A DNA stretch of 64,000 bases, taken from NCBI RefSeq assembly GCF_014205795.1, contig NZ_JACHCN010000006.1, positions 1 to 64,000 on the forward strand, read 5' to 3'. Below, in pieces: positions 10,001-18,072 of the stretch (position 1 is the stretch's first letter; each line of letters opens with the position of its first letter). A program made the translations under genes and the position numbers. The notes under the pieces are model-generated. The model was not told the DNA's origin and ran no database searches. It saw nothing but the letters and a program-made list of their open reading frames with translations. The DNA is from Rhodanobacter sp. MP7CTX1. GTDB lineage: Bacteria; Pseudomonadota; Gammaproteobacteria; Xanthomonadales; Rhodanobacteraceae.

Positions 10001-10334
10001 CAATGGCGATGGCAAAACGGATCTGATCTGGACCAATCCCTCGACGAACCAGATGGCATGGTGGCTGATGGATGGCTTCGCCGTGACCGATCAGGAAATC
10101 CGCGGGGTGTCGCCGGGCTACACGATGGCCAGTATTGCTGACTACAACAATGACGGCTTGGCCGACATTCTGTGGATGGGCAAGGCCGGCGATGCCTACG
10201 AGTGGCAGAGCGCCGGCAACGGCTTTCAGTCGCTACGGGTGGCCGATCCTTTGGGCAATCCGCTGGTGATACCGGCTGGCGCACTGGTGCAAGTCAATCG
10301 CCTGCAGGGCTCTACGTTTGTGTCGAGTCCCTAA
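7077..10334 (+). CDS. Secreted S53 (sedolisin/kumamolisin-type) peptidase with FG-GAP repeats
   Basis: 1085 residues, a paralogue of the divergent gene at 2971-6312 with the same layout: signal peptide (1-29), prodomain (about 40-215), S53 domain (about 260-750) and FG-GAP tail. Catalytic residues are kept: Glu341 and Asp345 in EAALDAEW, Asp434 in ASGDGG, and Ser613 in GGTSFAAP. The DVNGDG and DINGDG loops recur in the tail, while one loop is DYNNDG. Start placed at the ATG of MIRKSNAWLA behind a GATGGGGA ribosome site; a TTG six codons upstream is less likely. A strong terminator follows. It is probably an extracellular digestive endopeptidase. Confidence 0.93.
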   Translation: MIRKSNAWLAMAGLLMGGILPLATDAASAAQQAPGYYPNFAPDTARIITSIDNSALVAVKGSELSQGLAKYDSGALLVTKQLGNMTLLLKRSAEKQAQFTSYLNELTSPNSPYFHHWLTAKQVGTMFGPSSADLAKVTQWLTSQGLSVKQISADGMTISFSGTTGAVNQAFHVQLHTFNENGESHFGNPTAQQIPAALAPVVDRVASLGNFFPKPMHVDVGVVNRNKTTGKWHTVSRVAGATPQLTVPGGSVDPDTSYDVAPADFNQIYNVNPLWNQGTPKRGAGQTIVVLERTDVNPADIAAFRAAFLPGDAQGSFTIVHPTAGGDVPCTDPGINGDESEAALDAEWAGAAAPDANIVLASCADTSNDFGAFQAAIALEDSGTNGLPGLPPASIWSLSYGACELEDAGDTGFANILWSGAAAQGITVFVASGDGGAAACAQGQPYYGAIYGSAVNGMASSIWDIAVGGTDFNDFKNYNQYWTPTNLALGQSAIGYIPEQTWNDSCASSQLYTLMGFSDGLTACNSSAGLSFLTVIGGGGGASMDSPQPAWQLGVYGSVNYSSRTLPDVSLFAANGLYGHALVYCMSDTNEGGTACDYSNPDDVFYNSAGGTSFAAPAMAGIQALINQATGGPNGLISPALYHIATTEYGTNGSPSTALLTSCNSSNGANIGSQCVFNNVGVGGIVEPCLEGSLNCQSGVGDSVGVTMGSTNNSSILLPAWQSNAGYNMATGLGSVNVANLVAAVQKYLQPLHPGYSAPYDFLGSVFQASGFSDIALVDPIKGILTPIDMVGSVISSNYPTTSIAKGYSIGAVGNLVPQWAALGLQSNELAWTGADNRLYIWMSEGTGGFFPNATAVGPAYAAGWQLIGSGVNDSSGQQQLFWFNAKTSQFGWWKLGLDANYNVIAQTISTLTTVAQGYVPTLADVNGDGYTDIVWTSTSNNSVYVWINNQNGGFIAHRIADHPADFSLFGAGDINGDGKTDLIWTNPSTNQMAWWLMDGFAVTDQEIRGVSPGYTMASIADYNNDGLADILWMGKAGDAYEWQSAGNGFQSLRVADPLGNPLVIPAGALVQVNRLQGSTFVSSP

Positions 10335-10376
10335 TACAGCCGAAACCCGACAGGATGACTTGAGGGTTTGAATCGG

Positions 10377-10400
10377 GGCCGGGCAGCGATGCCCGGCCTT
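10377..10400 (+). terminator. Rho-independent terminator
   Basis: GGCCGGGCA, loop GCGA, TGCCCGGCC, then TTGTT. It is 42 bp after the peptidase stop and matches the hairpin after the divergent paralogue. Confidence 0.8.
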
Positions 10401-10643
10401 GTTCGTCAGCGGCCCATTTGTTTGACGGGCTTGCGTGATAAGTCCTGCTGGAGGGCCATCGCGTCGATCACGTCCGAGATTTAGTGCGCCACCTTCAGGA
10501 CTACGCGCGCCCTCGTCGGTCAACACCGCGATCCGGTCGCCGATGATCGAGTTCGACAGCGTGCGGCCCAGCCTCGCGTTCTCATGTTCCGAATCACTCA
10601 AGCGCGTGGCTTGTCCGATTCATTTTGGTCCACATGGGGCGGG

Positions 10644-11831
10644 TTAGGCGGGAGCTAGCGTCTCGGCAGATTCAGTGCAGTCCATTTTGGCGCTCCACTG
10701 CACATGGTCCATCCATCCGCGTTCTTTGCCGAAAGCCTGTTCAATTTCGCGAGCGATCCGATCCCCGATGTGCGTGCTGGGCTTTTCGGCCGCGAAACGG
10801 CTGACTTGGGCTGCCGACTTGCCGAGCATCTCGGCCAGCATGACCAAACCGCCGGTGCGCTTTCTGCCACGACTTGCATCACGCTCGAGTCCCCTAACCA
10901 GAGTGCGGACATTACGATGTCGAATCTGTTTGATGTCCATCTGTTCAATCCACTGGCGCCGTCGGGCCTCGCTCTGAGCCAAGGCCTGCTCCGACTTTTT
11001 ACGGTCGGTAATGTCCATGACGATACCGACATAACGGCGGACACCGCCGTCCAGCAAGATCGCTTCACCGCGGCGCGCGATCCATCGGATTTCGCCGGTT
11101 ACCGGATCAACCCGCCGGAACTCCAGATAAGCGATGGGATTGGGTGGCCCGGAGGGCTGCGGCCTCAACGCGTGCTGGTCATCAGGGTGCACAAGACTGA
11201 TCAACAGAGTATCTGTGAGGACCACATCGGCACTCACGCCCCATACGCGCCGATATTGGTCGGAACCTTCAAGGCGACCGGAGTCTGGATACCATTCAAA
11301 CGTGCCCACCCTGCCAGCCTCCTGGGCAAAGCGCAGGCGCTGTTCGGCTTGAAATCGCTCAGTGGCGTTATTGAGGATCGTCAGCACGCCGACGGGAGTC
11401 CCGGTTTCATTGACGAGCGGGCTGTAGTTGATGTCGAGCCAGATGTCTTCAAACTCGCCATTGCGTAGCAAGACCATATGTTTGTCACGGTAATTGACCG
11501 TGTTTCCGTCGAGCACCTGCTTCACCACCAGCGCTCTGAAATCGGCAATTTCCGACCAGCTATCGTGAACCGTCTGACCAAGCAAACCGGGATGACGAGC
11601 ACCGGCGATATTGCAGTAGGCATCGTTGTAGAGCAGCCAGCCCTGGATTCCCCACTGGATGGTCATCGGCACATCGGAACGCAGGATCAGTGACGTGGCA
11701 GCCCGCAGACATGCAGGCCACTGACTTAGCTCCCCCAGCGAGGTCTTCTTCCAGTCGAAGGCTCGAATCAGTTTGCCGGTTTTGGAGCTGCCTAGAAATG
11801 GAAAGAGGTCCAACTTACTCATGTCAGTCAT
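10644..11831 (-). CDS. PAS-PAS sensor protein with C-terminal Cro/C1-type DNA-binding domain
   Basis: 395 residues, no signal peptide or membrane span. Residues about 40-155 form a first PAS domain, and 165-285 a second of the PAS_3 type ending in the usual GIVMDITDRKKSEQ linker. A short coiled stretch follows. Residues about 299-378 resemble phage-type Cro/C1-like regulators that read MDI..IR..NL..L...GG...LA..LGKS.AQ.SRF...GDRIAREIE...G...GWMD. There is no kinase, GGDEF or EAL domain. It would be a one-component cytoplasmic regulator in which ligand or redox sensing controls DNA binding; this is inference. Start: ATG at 11831, or ATG three codons later; no strong ribosome site separates them. 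The neighbours give no obvious partner. Confidence 0.8.
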   Translation of the reverse strand: MTDMSKLDLFPFLGSSKTGKLIRAFDWKKTSLGELSQWPACLRAATSLILRSDVPMTIQWGIQGWLLYNDAYCNIAGARHPGLLGQTVHDSWSEIADFRALVVKQVLDGNTVNYRDKHMVLLRNGEFEDIWLDINYSPLVNETGTPVGVLTILNNATERFQAEQRLRFAQEAGRVGTFEWYPDSGRLEGSDQYRRVWGVSADVVLTDTLLISLVHPDDQHALRPQPSGPPNPIAYLEFRRVDPVTGEIRWIARRGEAILLDGGVRRYVGIVMDITDRKKSEQALAQSEARRRQWIEQMDIKQIRHRNVRTLVRGLERDASRGRKRTGGLVMLAEMLGKSAAQVSRFAAEKPSTHIGDRIAREIEQAFGKERGWMDHVQWSAKMDCTESAETLAPA

Positions 11832-12266
11832 ACAAGATCTAAGTGAAGGGGTAGTGGCACGTGATCGCAGGAGAGCGATGGAAGCACTCGGCGGGCCGAG
11901 GGTTCTCCATTCGATTGGCGCTGCGCGCTATAAGCGATCTGACTCGCGCGTTTTAAAAATGGCGGCTGCGCGTCTCAATCATGCCCACCAACGATGGTCG
12001 GGGAACTATCTGATGAGGCGTTATCGGCCAATACAATTCATCACTTGAGATATCAAGTTGATCGATTGCATTGCACAAGATCTTAAGAAAGCTGTCGATA
12101 AACGCCTTTGAGCGGTATGGCGTTGTCACCACGCATTTTCGATACAGCCATCCATACCATGAAGCACGGTCACCGCCCTTTGCAGGAGGCGCCTCTTTGC
12201 GTTTCCTCGAATGATCGGCATGGGCCTTTCGACAGATGCTGAGGCCCGGGCAGCGATGCCCGACCT
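11832..12266. other. Intergenic with terminator relic
   Basis: No gene recognised. At 12241-12267 an imperfect hairpin (GGCCCGGGCA, GCGA, TGCCCGACC) matches the terminators of the two full S53 genes, and marks the end of the deleted third copy next to it. Confidence 0.5.
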
Positions 12267-12440
12267 CACCGTCACCAGCTTGCGGTTGTCGACGGCGTCG
12301 AGGATCCGGGCCGTGTCTGGCGCATAGTTTGGATAGTAGTTGGCCGCCTGGGTGCTTGCCGCGTGCGCACTTAGCGGCAACGACGAAGCGAAGACCAAAG
12401 CTGCTCCTGTGGACCATGGTCCGATTCTGCTTTTTGACAT
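12267..12440 (-). pseudogene. Third S53 peptidase, signal peptide and prodomain start only
   Basis: The first 58 codons encode a signal peptide and the opening of the S53 prodomain (YYPNYAPDTARILDAVDNRK, compare YYPNFAPDTARI in the gene at 7077). The similarity then jumps directly into the terminator hairpin that belongs behind such genes, so about 1000 codons were lost in a single internal deletion. The frame carries on to 12126 without family resemblance. It could still yield a short secreted peptide. Confidence 0.8.
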
Positions 12441-12739
12441 GGAATCTGCCCATAGGACTACTGTTTCTGGAATGATGCTGTTCTTTGGCCAGCCAGCTAC
12501 CGCGTCTCTCTCGGTCCTGCGAATAAATGGGCTAGCCCGATGACGGTATCCATGTTGCGTCGCGTTCGTCACGCACAGAAAAATGTCAATAAGATCATTG
12601 AAAACTCACCGTCTGCTCGAGCTGGCATAGCTAAGCGGTACCCACGAGGCATCCATCCCTCACTCTCACCGTGAGAGCGGGGAAAAGGGCCATTTGAGTG
12701 GCGCTTGCAAAACCACCTGTGCCTGACAAGGGAAGCACG

Positions 12740-14584
12740 ATGTTTCAGCGCCTTTTAGCGCGAATCAACCAGGTTCACGTCGCCGATCCCGTCGATCGGC
12801 GCAATGCCGTTTTCATGCAATGGCTGCTGTTGTTCGAGGGCTTGCGGACCCCTCTGAACAAGATTTATTTGCTGGTATTTGACTGGCCCTTTCTGCAAAA
12901 AGGCTTTTACGACAAAGCCCGCCCCGGACCCACTCTGGCTATCGGTGTCGATCTGGGGACGGACCTGGCGATGACCGTCGCGGCTTGGTTTGGGCTGTAC
13001 CTGATCCGTAAGGGCAAGTTCCGGCCCGCCGTCACGCAATACCTGGCCGTGCTGCTTGGTTCCGCTGCGCTGGCCTATGCCGCCTTCGGTTATCAGGCGA
13101 TGGGCGCCAATTTGACAATGGTCAAGATCCTGGCCTTGAGCGGCTTGATGCTCGGACGGCGCGCATTGTGGATGACGTACTTCACCGAAATACTGATCTT
13201 CGCGATGAGCATGGTGACGGACCGGCTGTTCCACGCCGGCCTCATGCTGAGGGAAGTCCTGGAGGGTTTCGCGGCGCTGCCGATTTCCGCAGTCGGCTAC
13301 TTGCTGATCACCATCATCCTGGACCGCAGTATCAATGCACTACGCGAGAGCCTGACCGAATCCAATGCCCATCGGCAGCAGCTGCAGTTGGAGATTGCCG
13401 AGCGCGAACGCACCCAGGAGCAACTGCTGCACGCCCAGAAGATGGACGCCGTTGGCAAGCTCGCCAGCGGCATCGCGCACGACATCAACAATGTGCTGGG
13501 CATCATTCTGGGCTTCACGATGGAGCGTGATCGGGTGGAGCGGGGCGACTACGTGCCCAACCAGGATTCGCAGGCCTTGGCCGATGCGCTGGACGGTGTC
13601 GAGCTTGCGGCCCGCCGCGGCGCCGCTGTCTGTCGCAAGCTTCTGAACTTCAGTCGCCGCGATATCACCCATACGGAAACCTTCGATGCGGCCGAGACAT
13701 TGCGCGAACTGAGACCACTCTTGCGGAAGTTGTTGCCGACCAACGTTGATCTGACCATCAACACGCCACCGACGCCACTGTCCATCCACTTCGACCGCAG
13801 CCAGTTTGAGCTGGCACTGCTCAATCTCACCTCCAACGCCCGCGACGCGATGCCTGATGGCGGCACGTTTACGCTATCGCTGGCTCAAGACGATTCGTCG
13901 AACGTCGCGCTGACCATTCAGGACACCGGCTTGGGCATGTCCGCTGAAGTCAGGCAACATTTGTTCGAGCCGTTCTTCACGACCAAGCCCACCGGAAGCG
14001 GCACCGGTCTGGGGCTTAGCGTCGTTTACGGCCTGGTTCGACGCGCAGGCGGCACTATCGCCGTGGACAGCTCGCCTGGCAACGGTACGACCTTTGATAT
14101 TCTTTTGCCGATGACCGCCGGCAGCATGGCGGGCGCAGTGTTGCCACTGCCAGGAGAGCGCATTCGCGTGATGCTGATCGATGACGACGATGATCTGCGC
14201 GGCGTGCTCAGCTCGGCGTTGGAAAGCGGTGGCTGCGAAGTCAGCGAGGCGGCCAGCGGTGCCGAAGCTGGGCGCGTGCTTCAGCAGATGACCACGCCAC
14301 CGGATGTGCTGATCTGCGATCACCGTATGCCCGATACGGATGGCAGCACGTTGCTGCGCAAACTACGTCTGCAGTTGCCTACAGTGCCGGCGATCCTCAT
14401 TTCCGCCTATCACGAGACCGACGGCTCGTCCCACGGGCTCGCCGATGCGTTTAGCGAGCGGTTGCTCAAACCATTTGCTCCCAGCGTGCTGCTCGCACGT
14501 GTCCGCACGGCGGCGCGGCGCGGCCAAGGCGTCGATGAGGTCGTAGATGACGTAACGCAGAATCAGCTCATCGCCAACAGGTAA
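12740..14584 (+). CDS. Membrane hybrid histidine kinase with receiver domain
   Basis: 614 residues. Four to five hydrophobic helices lie between about residues 65 and 195, followed by a coiled stretch (200-232) and a HisKA domain with the phospho-acceptor His247 (GIAHDINNVLG). The HATPase domain is about 345-458 (NARDAMPDGG, DTGLGM, GTGLGLS). A receiver domain at about 475-590 has acidic pocket residues around 481-484, phospho-acceptor Asp527 (DVLICDHRMPD) and Lys in LLKPF. Start at the ATG behind GGGAAGC; the frame opens 14 codons earlier at a GTG. There is no periplasmic sensor domain, so the membrane part itself may sense. It converges on, and overlaps by 22 bp, the response regulator at 14563-15291. 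A functional link is plausible but unproven. Confidence 0.9.
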   Translation: MFQRLLARINQVHVADPVDRRNAVFMQWLLLFEGLRTPLNKIYLLVFDWPFLQKGFYDKARPGPTLAIGVDLGTDLAMTVAAWFGLYLIRKGKFRPAVTQYLAVLLGSAALAYAAFGYQAMGANLTMVKILALSGLMLGRRALWMTYFTEILIFAMSMVTDRLFHAGLMLREVLEGFAALPISAVGYLLITIILDRSINALRESLTESNAHRQQLQLEIAERERTQEQLLHAQKMDAVGKLASGIAHDINNVLGIILGFTMERDRVERGDYVPNQDSQALADALDGVELAARRGAAVCRKLLNFSRRDITHTETFDAAETLRELRPLLRKLLPTNVDLTINTPPTPLSIHFDRSQFELALLNLTSNARDAMPDGGTFTLSLAQDDSSNVALTIQDTGLGMSAEVRQHLFEPFFTTKPTGSGTGLGLSVVYGLVRRAGGTIAVDSSPGNGTTFDILLPMTAGSMAGAVLPLPGERIRVMLIDDDDDLRGVLSSALESGGCEVSEAASGAEAGRVLQQMTTPPDVLICDHRMPDTDGSTLLRKLRLQLPTVPAILISAYHETDGSSHGLADAFSERLLKPFAPSVLLARVRTAARRGQGVDEVVDDVTQNQLIANR

Positions 14585-15291
14585 CCCGCACCGTGAATGG
14601 CATCGAGAGGCAACGGTTCACCGGCGGTCGCGAGGGTCTTTCTACGCAGGCGATGGATCAGCGAGTCGAGCCGATGGGGATCGAAGGCTAGAGCGTTGTC
14701 GGTCAGGAGGGCAATGAGGGCGCCGCGCGATATGACTCGATCCGGATTTTGCATGAGCACTGCAAGCAAACGTCTCTCTGTCTTACTTAGCTTTACACGA
14801 ACACCCGCGGGAGAAATCAGCAGCCAGCCATCCGAATCGAGACGCCAGGGTTGGTGGATTGAAGCAGAAGCCCTGGCAGGCATAAGTCGGCGCGCAACGC
14901 TGTACAAGGTCGCAACCAGGACATCGATGTCGACCGGTTTGGCGAGATAGGCGTCGGCCCCTTCGCTCAGGCCTCGCACACGATCAATATTTTCCGACCG
15001 CCCGGTCAGCATCACGATGCCTGTTTCGGGAAGTTCGGCACGCAGACTGCGAGCCACTTCGAAACCGTCGCTTTCTGGAAGGCCAATATCCAGCAATACA
15101 ATATCCGGCCTCTTCTTATCCAGCACCATCGTCAGTTCGGCGACGCAGCCGATTGCTGTGACCTCAAAGCCAAACTGTCGCAGTCGGGGCACGAGAACGC
15201 GATCGCGCAACAACTCATCGTCTTCCAGCAGAAGAACGCACAGGGGCTTGAGCATTTCGGCTGGCTGGGATAAATCGATTGGTGCAATCAT
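14563..15291 (-). CDS. OmpR-family response regulator (receiver plus winged helix)
   Basis: 242 residues. The receiver domain (about 16-130) has acidic residues at 23-25, phospho-acceptor Asp68 (DIVLLDIGLPESDG), Thr in MLTGRS and the Lys of LAKPVD. A C-terminal winged helix (about 145-240) carries the KLSKTERRLL and DSLIHRLRRK signatures of the PhoB/OmpR type. It acts as a phosphorylation-dependent transcription factor. Two starts are possible: ATG at 15291 or ATG at 15255, just before the conserved receiver strand; neither has a strong ribosome site. Its 3' end overlaps the convergent hybrid kinase gene. Confidence 0.88.
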   Translation of the reverse strand: MIAPIDLSQPAEMLKPLCVLLLEDDELLRDRVLVPRLRQFGFEVTAIGCVAELTMVLDKKRPDIVLLDIGLPESDGFEVARSLRAELPETGIVMLTGRSENIDRVRGLSEGADAYLAKPVDIDVLVATLYSVARRLMPARASASIHQPWRLDSDGWLLISPAGVRVKLSKTERRLLAVLMQNPDRVISRGALIALLTDNALAFDPHRLDSLIHRLRRKTLATAGEPLPLDAIHGAGYLLAMS

Positions 15292-15694
15292 GATGCATGA
15301 ACCCCGAGGCAGGGCGCCCCTTCCGTACTGATTTCATATGACTGAACTGCTGGGTTAGCCGAACCTAATGCTCGACTCTCGATCACGCACGCCAATGAGC
15401 ATCAAGGTTTGAGAGTCAGGTCGATACGCGAGGTTGGTGACACCAATGCTGGACCGACTAACTAGACTAACGTCATCAGGTGGCCGAGGGAACGGGTATT
15501 TTTTTACCTGCGAGGGCGTGCAACTACTTGATATCGGTGCCACCTTGCGCACGGATTGTTTCGTCGTGATTTTGAGGCGACATTCAAGTGAGAACCGCAG
15601 AAGTGGAGGCGAGGTTTGCTCATTTCGATGATCGCTGGCTCACGCCTTCGATGGAATCCAGTGCTTTATCGAGGAGATCCTGTTGACGATCTCG
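15292..15694. other. Intergenic, no recognisable gene
   Basis: Short frames exist on both strands but none resembles a known family or has a good ribosome site. The stretch separates the response regulator from the IS cluster. Confidence 0.5.
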
Positions 15695-15819
15695 GCCATG
15701 GAGGATGCGTTGTACGAGATCGAGTCGATGTGTTGCTTCTCCGGCAGACGGTATTTGTTGATACAGATCGATACAAATCGATGCCTTTGTGGACACACTC
15801 AAGACAACGTGCGAGCCTC
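15695..15819 (+). repeat. Hybrid repeat: IS5 transposase scrap joined to a P460-type promoter
   Basis: The first part reads AMEDALYEIESM in the plus frame, an internal piece of the IS5-family transposase. It then switches to sequence found upstream of the intact P460-like gene (34614-34700, opposite strand), including the paired GATACA boxes and a shared tail up to a CTAA. The complete IS5 element begins exactly at that CTAA, so this promoter is now separated from whatever gene it served. Confidence 0.7.
15760..15775 (+). promoter_or_regulatory. Paired hexamer GATACA-N4-GATACA (regulator box 1)
   Basis: GATACAGATCGATACA: two identical hexamers with a 10-bp period. On the opposite strand this is TGTATC-N4-TGTATC, the motif found before the three Ohr copies and the P460 gene. 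OmpR-type regulators bind direct repeats with a period near one helix turn. Confidence 0.6.
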
Positions 15820-15820
15820 T

Positions 15821-17013
15821 AAGGATGCCCTGATCTATTGAGGCTGAAACGGCCGTCCATATGCCGTGCAGAAACTTCGGCATGGCTGCGCCAAAATGAC
15901 GATTTGACCGGCCGTTTCTTATGGCAGGGCCGCTGATCTGCTTCTGATCAAGCCATTTCCCGCCTCACAGACGCACCTCACTTGCAGAAGCCAGCAAGGT
16001 TCGTCGCGCCATCCACAGGTTCGAGAGCGCGAACAACGTCAGCACTTGCGCCGTGTTCTTAAGCAGGCCCCGGAAGCGCACCTTTTGATAGCCGAACTGC
16101 CGCTTGATCACGCGGAACGGGTGTTCCACCTTGGAACGTCCCGCTGCCTTGAGGTATTCCACATACTTCGTGACCTCCTTCAGTTCACCCTCCGGCATCG
16201 CCCTGACGCTGCCGCGCTTGGCCGCGATATGCCAAGTGCGGCCACGCTTGGGCGCTCGTTTCTCAGCGCCTTGATAGCCGGCGTCGGCAGACACAGTCTT
16301 CTCCTGACCATGCAGTAGCTTGTCCACTTCGGTCACGTCGCCCACGTTGGCCGGCGTCGTGGTTACCGTATGTACGAGCCCGGATTCCACATCCACCCCG
16401 ATATGCGCCTTCATGCCGAAGTACCACTGCTGACCCTTCCGGGTCTGGCGCATGTCCGGGTCACGCTGCCGGTCGCGATTCTTGGTCGAGGACGGTGCCT
16501 GGATAATCGTGGCATCCACGATCGTGCCCTGACGCAGCAACAGCCCCTGCTGGCCCAAGTGCGCATTGACCGTGTCAAGGATCTCCGCCGCCAGACCGTG
16601 CTGCTCCAGGAAACGTCGAAACTTCAGGATCGTCGTCTCGTCCGGGATCGCGTCTTCGTTCAATTCCAGCCCGGCGAAGCGACGCATCGATTCGATCTCG
16701 TACAGCGCATCCTCCATCGCCGGATCGCTCAACGCGTACCACTGCTGCATGAAGTGGATCCGCAGCATCGTCGCGGCGGGCATCGGTGGGCGGCCACGAC
16801 GCCCCGACCTCGGATAGCTGGGTTCGATCAACGCCAGCAGTGCTTCCCACGGCACCACCTTGTCCATATCGCCCAGGAACCGCTCGCGCCGCGTCGGCTT
16901 CTTCTTCGACTCGAAACTCAACGACGCAAACGAACGCTGTTTCGTGGGGGGGGCGCTTCCTGGAGACTGGTCGCTATGATGCCTGAGGCGAGGAATAGAT
17001 CAGAGCATCCTTA
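15821..17013 (-). mobile_element. Complete IS5-family insertion sequence (1193 bp)
   Basis: Terminal inverted repeats (AAGGATGCCCTGATCTATT at the left, a one-mismatch complement at the right) bracket one transposase gene. The flanking tetranucleotides are CTAA on the left and TTAG on the right. Both fit the YTAR target of IS5-type elements but they are not identical. This suggests that the present ends were brought together by recombination between copies. Pieces of the same element occur at 1-224, 17020-17146, 32566-32787 and 44170-44371. Confidence 0.9.
15965..16921 (-). CDS. IS5-family transposase, intact
   Basis: 318 residues, a normal length for the IS5 group. An N-terminal DUF772-like region (ERFLGDMDKVVPWEALLALI) precedes the DDE catalytic core. 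The core residues are Asp136 in GTIVDATII, Asp213 in SADAGYQG, and Glu266 in SKVEHPFRVIKRQFGY. It catalyses cut-and-paste transposition of the surrounding element. The frame is uninterrupted, so the copy may be active. Start taken at the ATG of MSFESKKKPTRRERF, 92 bp inside the right end. Confidence 0.95.
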   Translation of the reverse strand: MSFESKKKPTRRERFLGDMDKVVPWEALLALIEPSYPRSGRRGRPPMPAATMLRIHFMQQWYALSDPAMEDALYEIESMRRFAGLELNEDAIPDETTILKFRRFLEQHGLAAEILDTVNAHLGQQGLLLRQGTIVDATIIQAPSSTKNRDRQRDPDMRQTRKGQQWYFGMKAHIGVDVESGLVHTVTTTPANVGDVTEVDKLLHGQEKTVSADAGYQGAEKRAPKRGRTWHIAAKRGSVRAMPEGELKEVTKYVEYLKAAGRSKVEHPFRVIKRQFGYQKVRFRGLLKNTAQVLTLFALSNLWMARRTLLASASEVRL

Positions 17014-17019
17014 GGGACC

Positions 17020-17146
17020 GCTCGCGCCACGTCGGCTCCTTCGACTCGAAACTCAACGCCGCAAACGAACGCCATTTCATGGAGAGAGGCGTTTCCTGGA
17101 GACTGGTCGCAATGATGCCTGAGGCGTGGAATAGATCAGAGCATCC
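17020..17146 (-). mobile_element. Second IS5 right-end fragment
   Basis: Directly behind the complete element lies a further diverged copy of its right end: the first codons of a transposase (MAFVCGVEF) and the terminal repeat ending GATCAGAGCATCC, followed by TTAG. It is a remnant left by a nested or tandem insertion. Confidence 0.8.
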
Positions 17147-17170
17147 TTAGGTATCGCCGACACGCATATT

Positions 17171-17215
17171 TGGACAGAACTCCAAAGTTTGTAGCCAAGG
17201 TACACACTTTGGAGA
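17171..17215. repeat. Small palindromic repeat, copy 1 of 3
   Basis: TGGACAGAACTCCAAAGTTT, a short spacer, then ACTTTGGAGAACG. The inner part forms a hairpin. The same unit occurs at 43880-43924 and, as a half unit, at 59661-59683; the flank GGTATCGCCGACA is shared with the second copy. Confidence 0.65.
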
Positions 17216-17298
17216 ACGGCGACGTGCCCCCGGTTTTGAGTAGCACAGCGATTTGGAGTCCAATCCCTCAATGACCCCATCCCCAAATACGTAGCACC

Positions 17299-18072
17299 TT
17301 AAAGTAGAGCTATCGGTGGTTTGGGAGTCTTGCAAAAGGCCTTCGCGAACTGCGCTGGCGGGATATCTGCCAGCGATGAATGTGGGCGGAAATCATTATA
17401 GTCCGCCCTCCAAGATTCAATCTTTTCCTTGGCATCCGCAAGTGTCAGAAACCAGTGCGTGTTCAGACATTCGTCGCGAAGCGAGCCATTGAAAGACTCG
17501 ATGAAAGGGTTGTCCGTTGGCTTGCCAGGGCGAGAGTAGTCGAGCGTGATGCCGTGCTCGTACGCGTAGCGGTCCAATGCCATCGAGATAAATTCAGGAC
17601 CGTTGTCGACCTGTATACGACACGGCTGGTCGCGACATTGCCGCAGGCCTTCCAGCGCGGTCACCACGTCCTCGCCGCGCAGACTGGGAGCGACGTCGAT
17701 AGCCAGGCATTCTCGTGTGAAGTTGTCGACGATCGTCAGTGCGCGAAAGCGGCGACCGTCGAACAGTGCATCGGAAACAAAGTCCATGCTCCATAACTGG
17801 TTCGGCCCCGTCAGCACGGGCCGATCAAGCCGTGTCGCTGCCGCTTTACGCCGGCGGGGTCTCTTGGAACGCAGGCTAAGCCCTGCTTGCACGTAAATTC
17901 GATGTACCCGTTTGTGATTCACAGCCCATCCCTCGCGACGAAGCAAGATGTGTATGCGGCGCGCTCCGTAGCGAACGCGAACTTCAGCGATCTCGCGCAT
18001 TCGTGTGAGTAGCGGAGCGTCGAGAAGCAGACGAGTGTGTCGGTAGTACCAACCCGTCAACGACAGCCGCAT
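17299..18072 (-). CDS. IS3-family transposase OrfB (integrase catalytic part)
   Basis: 257 residues from the ATG shown; in the same frame the coding sequence extends upstream to the A7 run at 18157-18163, where a -1 frameshift would join it to OrfA. An HTH_21-type segment (RYGARRIHILLRREGWAVNH) is followed by the rve integrase core. The DDE triad lies in WSMDFVSD, IQVDNGPEF and DNPFIESFNGSLRDECLN. The C-terminus DYNDFRPHSSL is typical of the IS3 family. The fused OrfAB would be the active transposase. Confidence 0.92.
   Translation of the reverse strand: MRLSLTGWYYRHTRLLLDAPLLTRMREIAEVRVRYGARRIHILLRREGWAVNHKRVHRIYVQAGLSLRSKRPRRRKAAATRLDRPVLTGPNQLWSMDFVSDALFDGRRFRALTIVDNFTRECLAIDVAPSLRGEDVVTALEGLRQCRDQPCRIQVDNGPEFISMALDRYAYEHGITLDYSRPGKPTDNPFIESFNGSLRDECLNTHWFLTLADAKEKIESWRADYNDFRPHSSLADIPPAQFAKAFCKTPKPPIALL

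Noticed and set aside
10233..10601. 122-codon minus-strand frame after the second S53 gene
   Set aside because: It crosses the terminator and the end of the peptidase gene and has no family resemblance or ribosome site.
15821..17013. Matching 4-bp target duplication of the IS5 element
   Set aside because: The flanks are CTAA and TTAG; both fit the target rule but they are not direct repeats, so no duplication is claimed.
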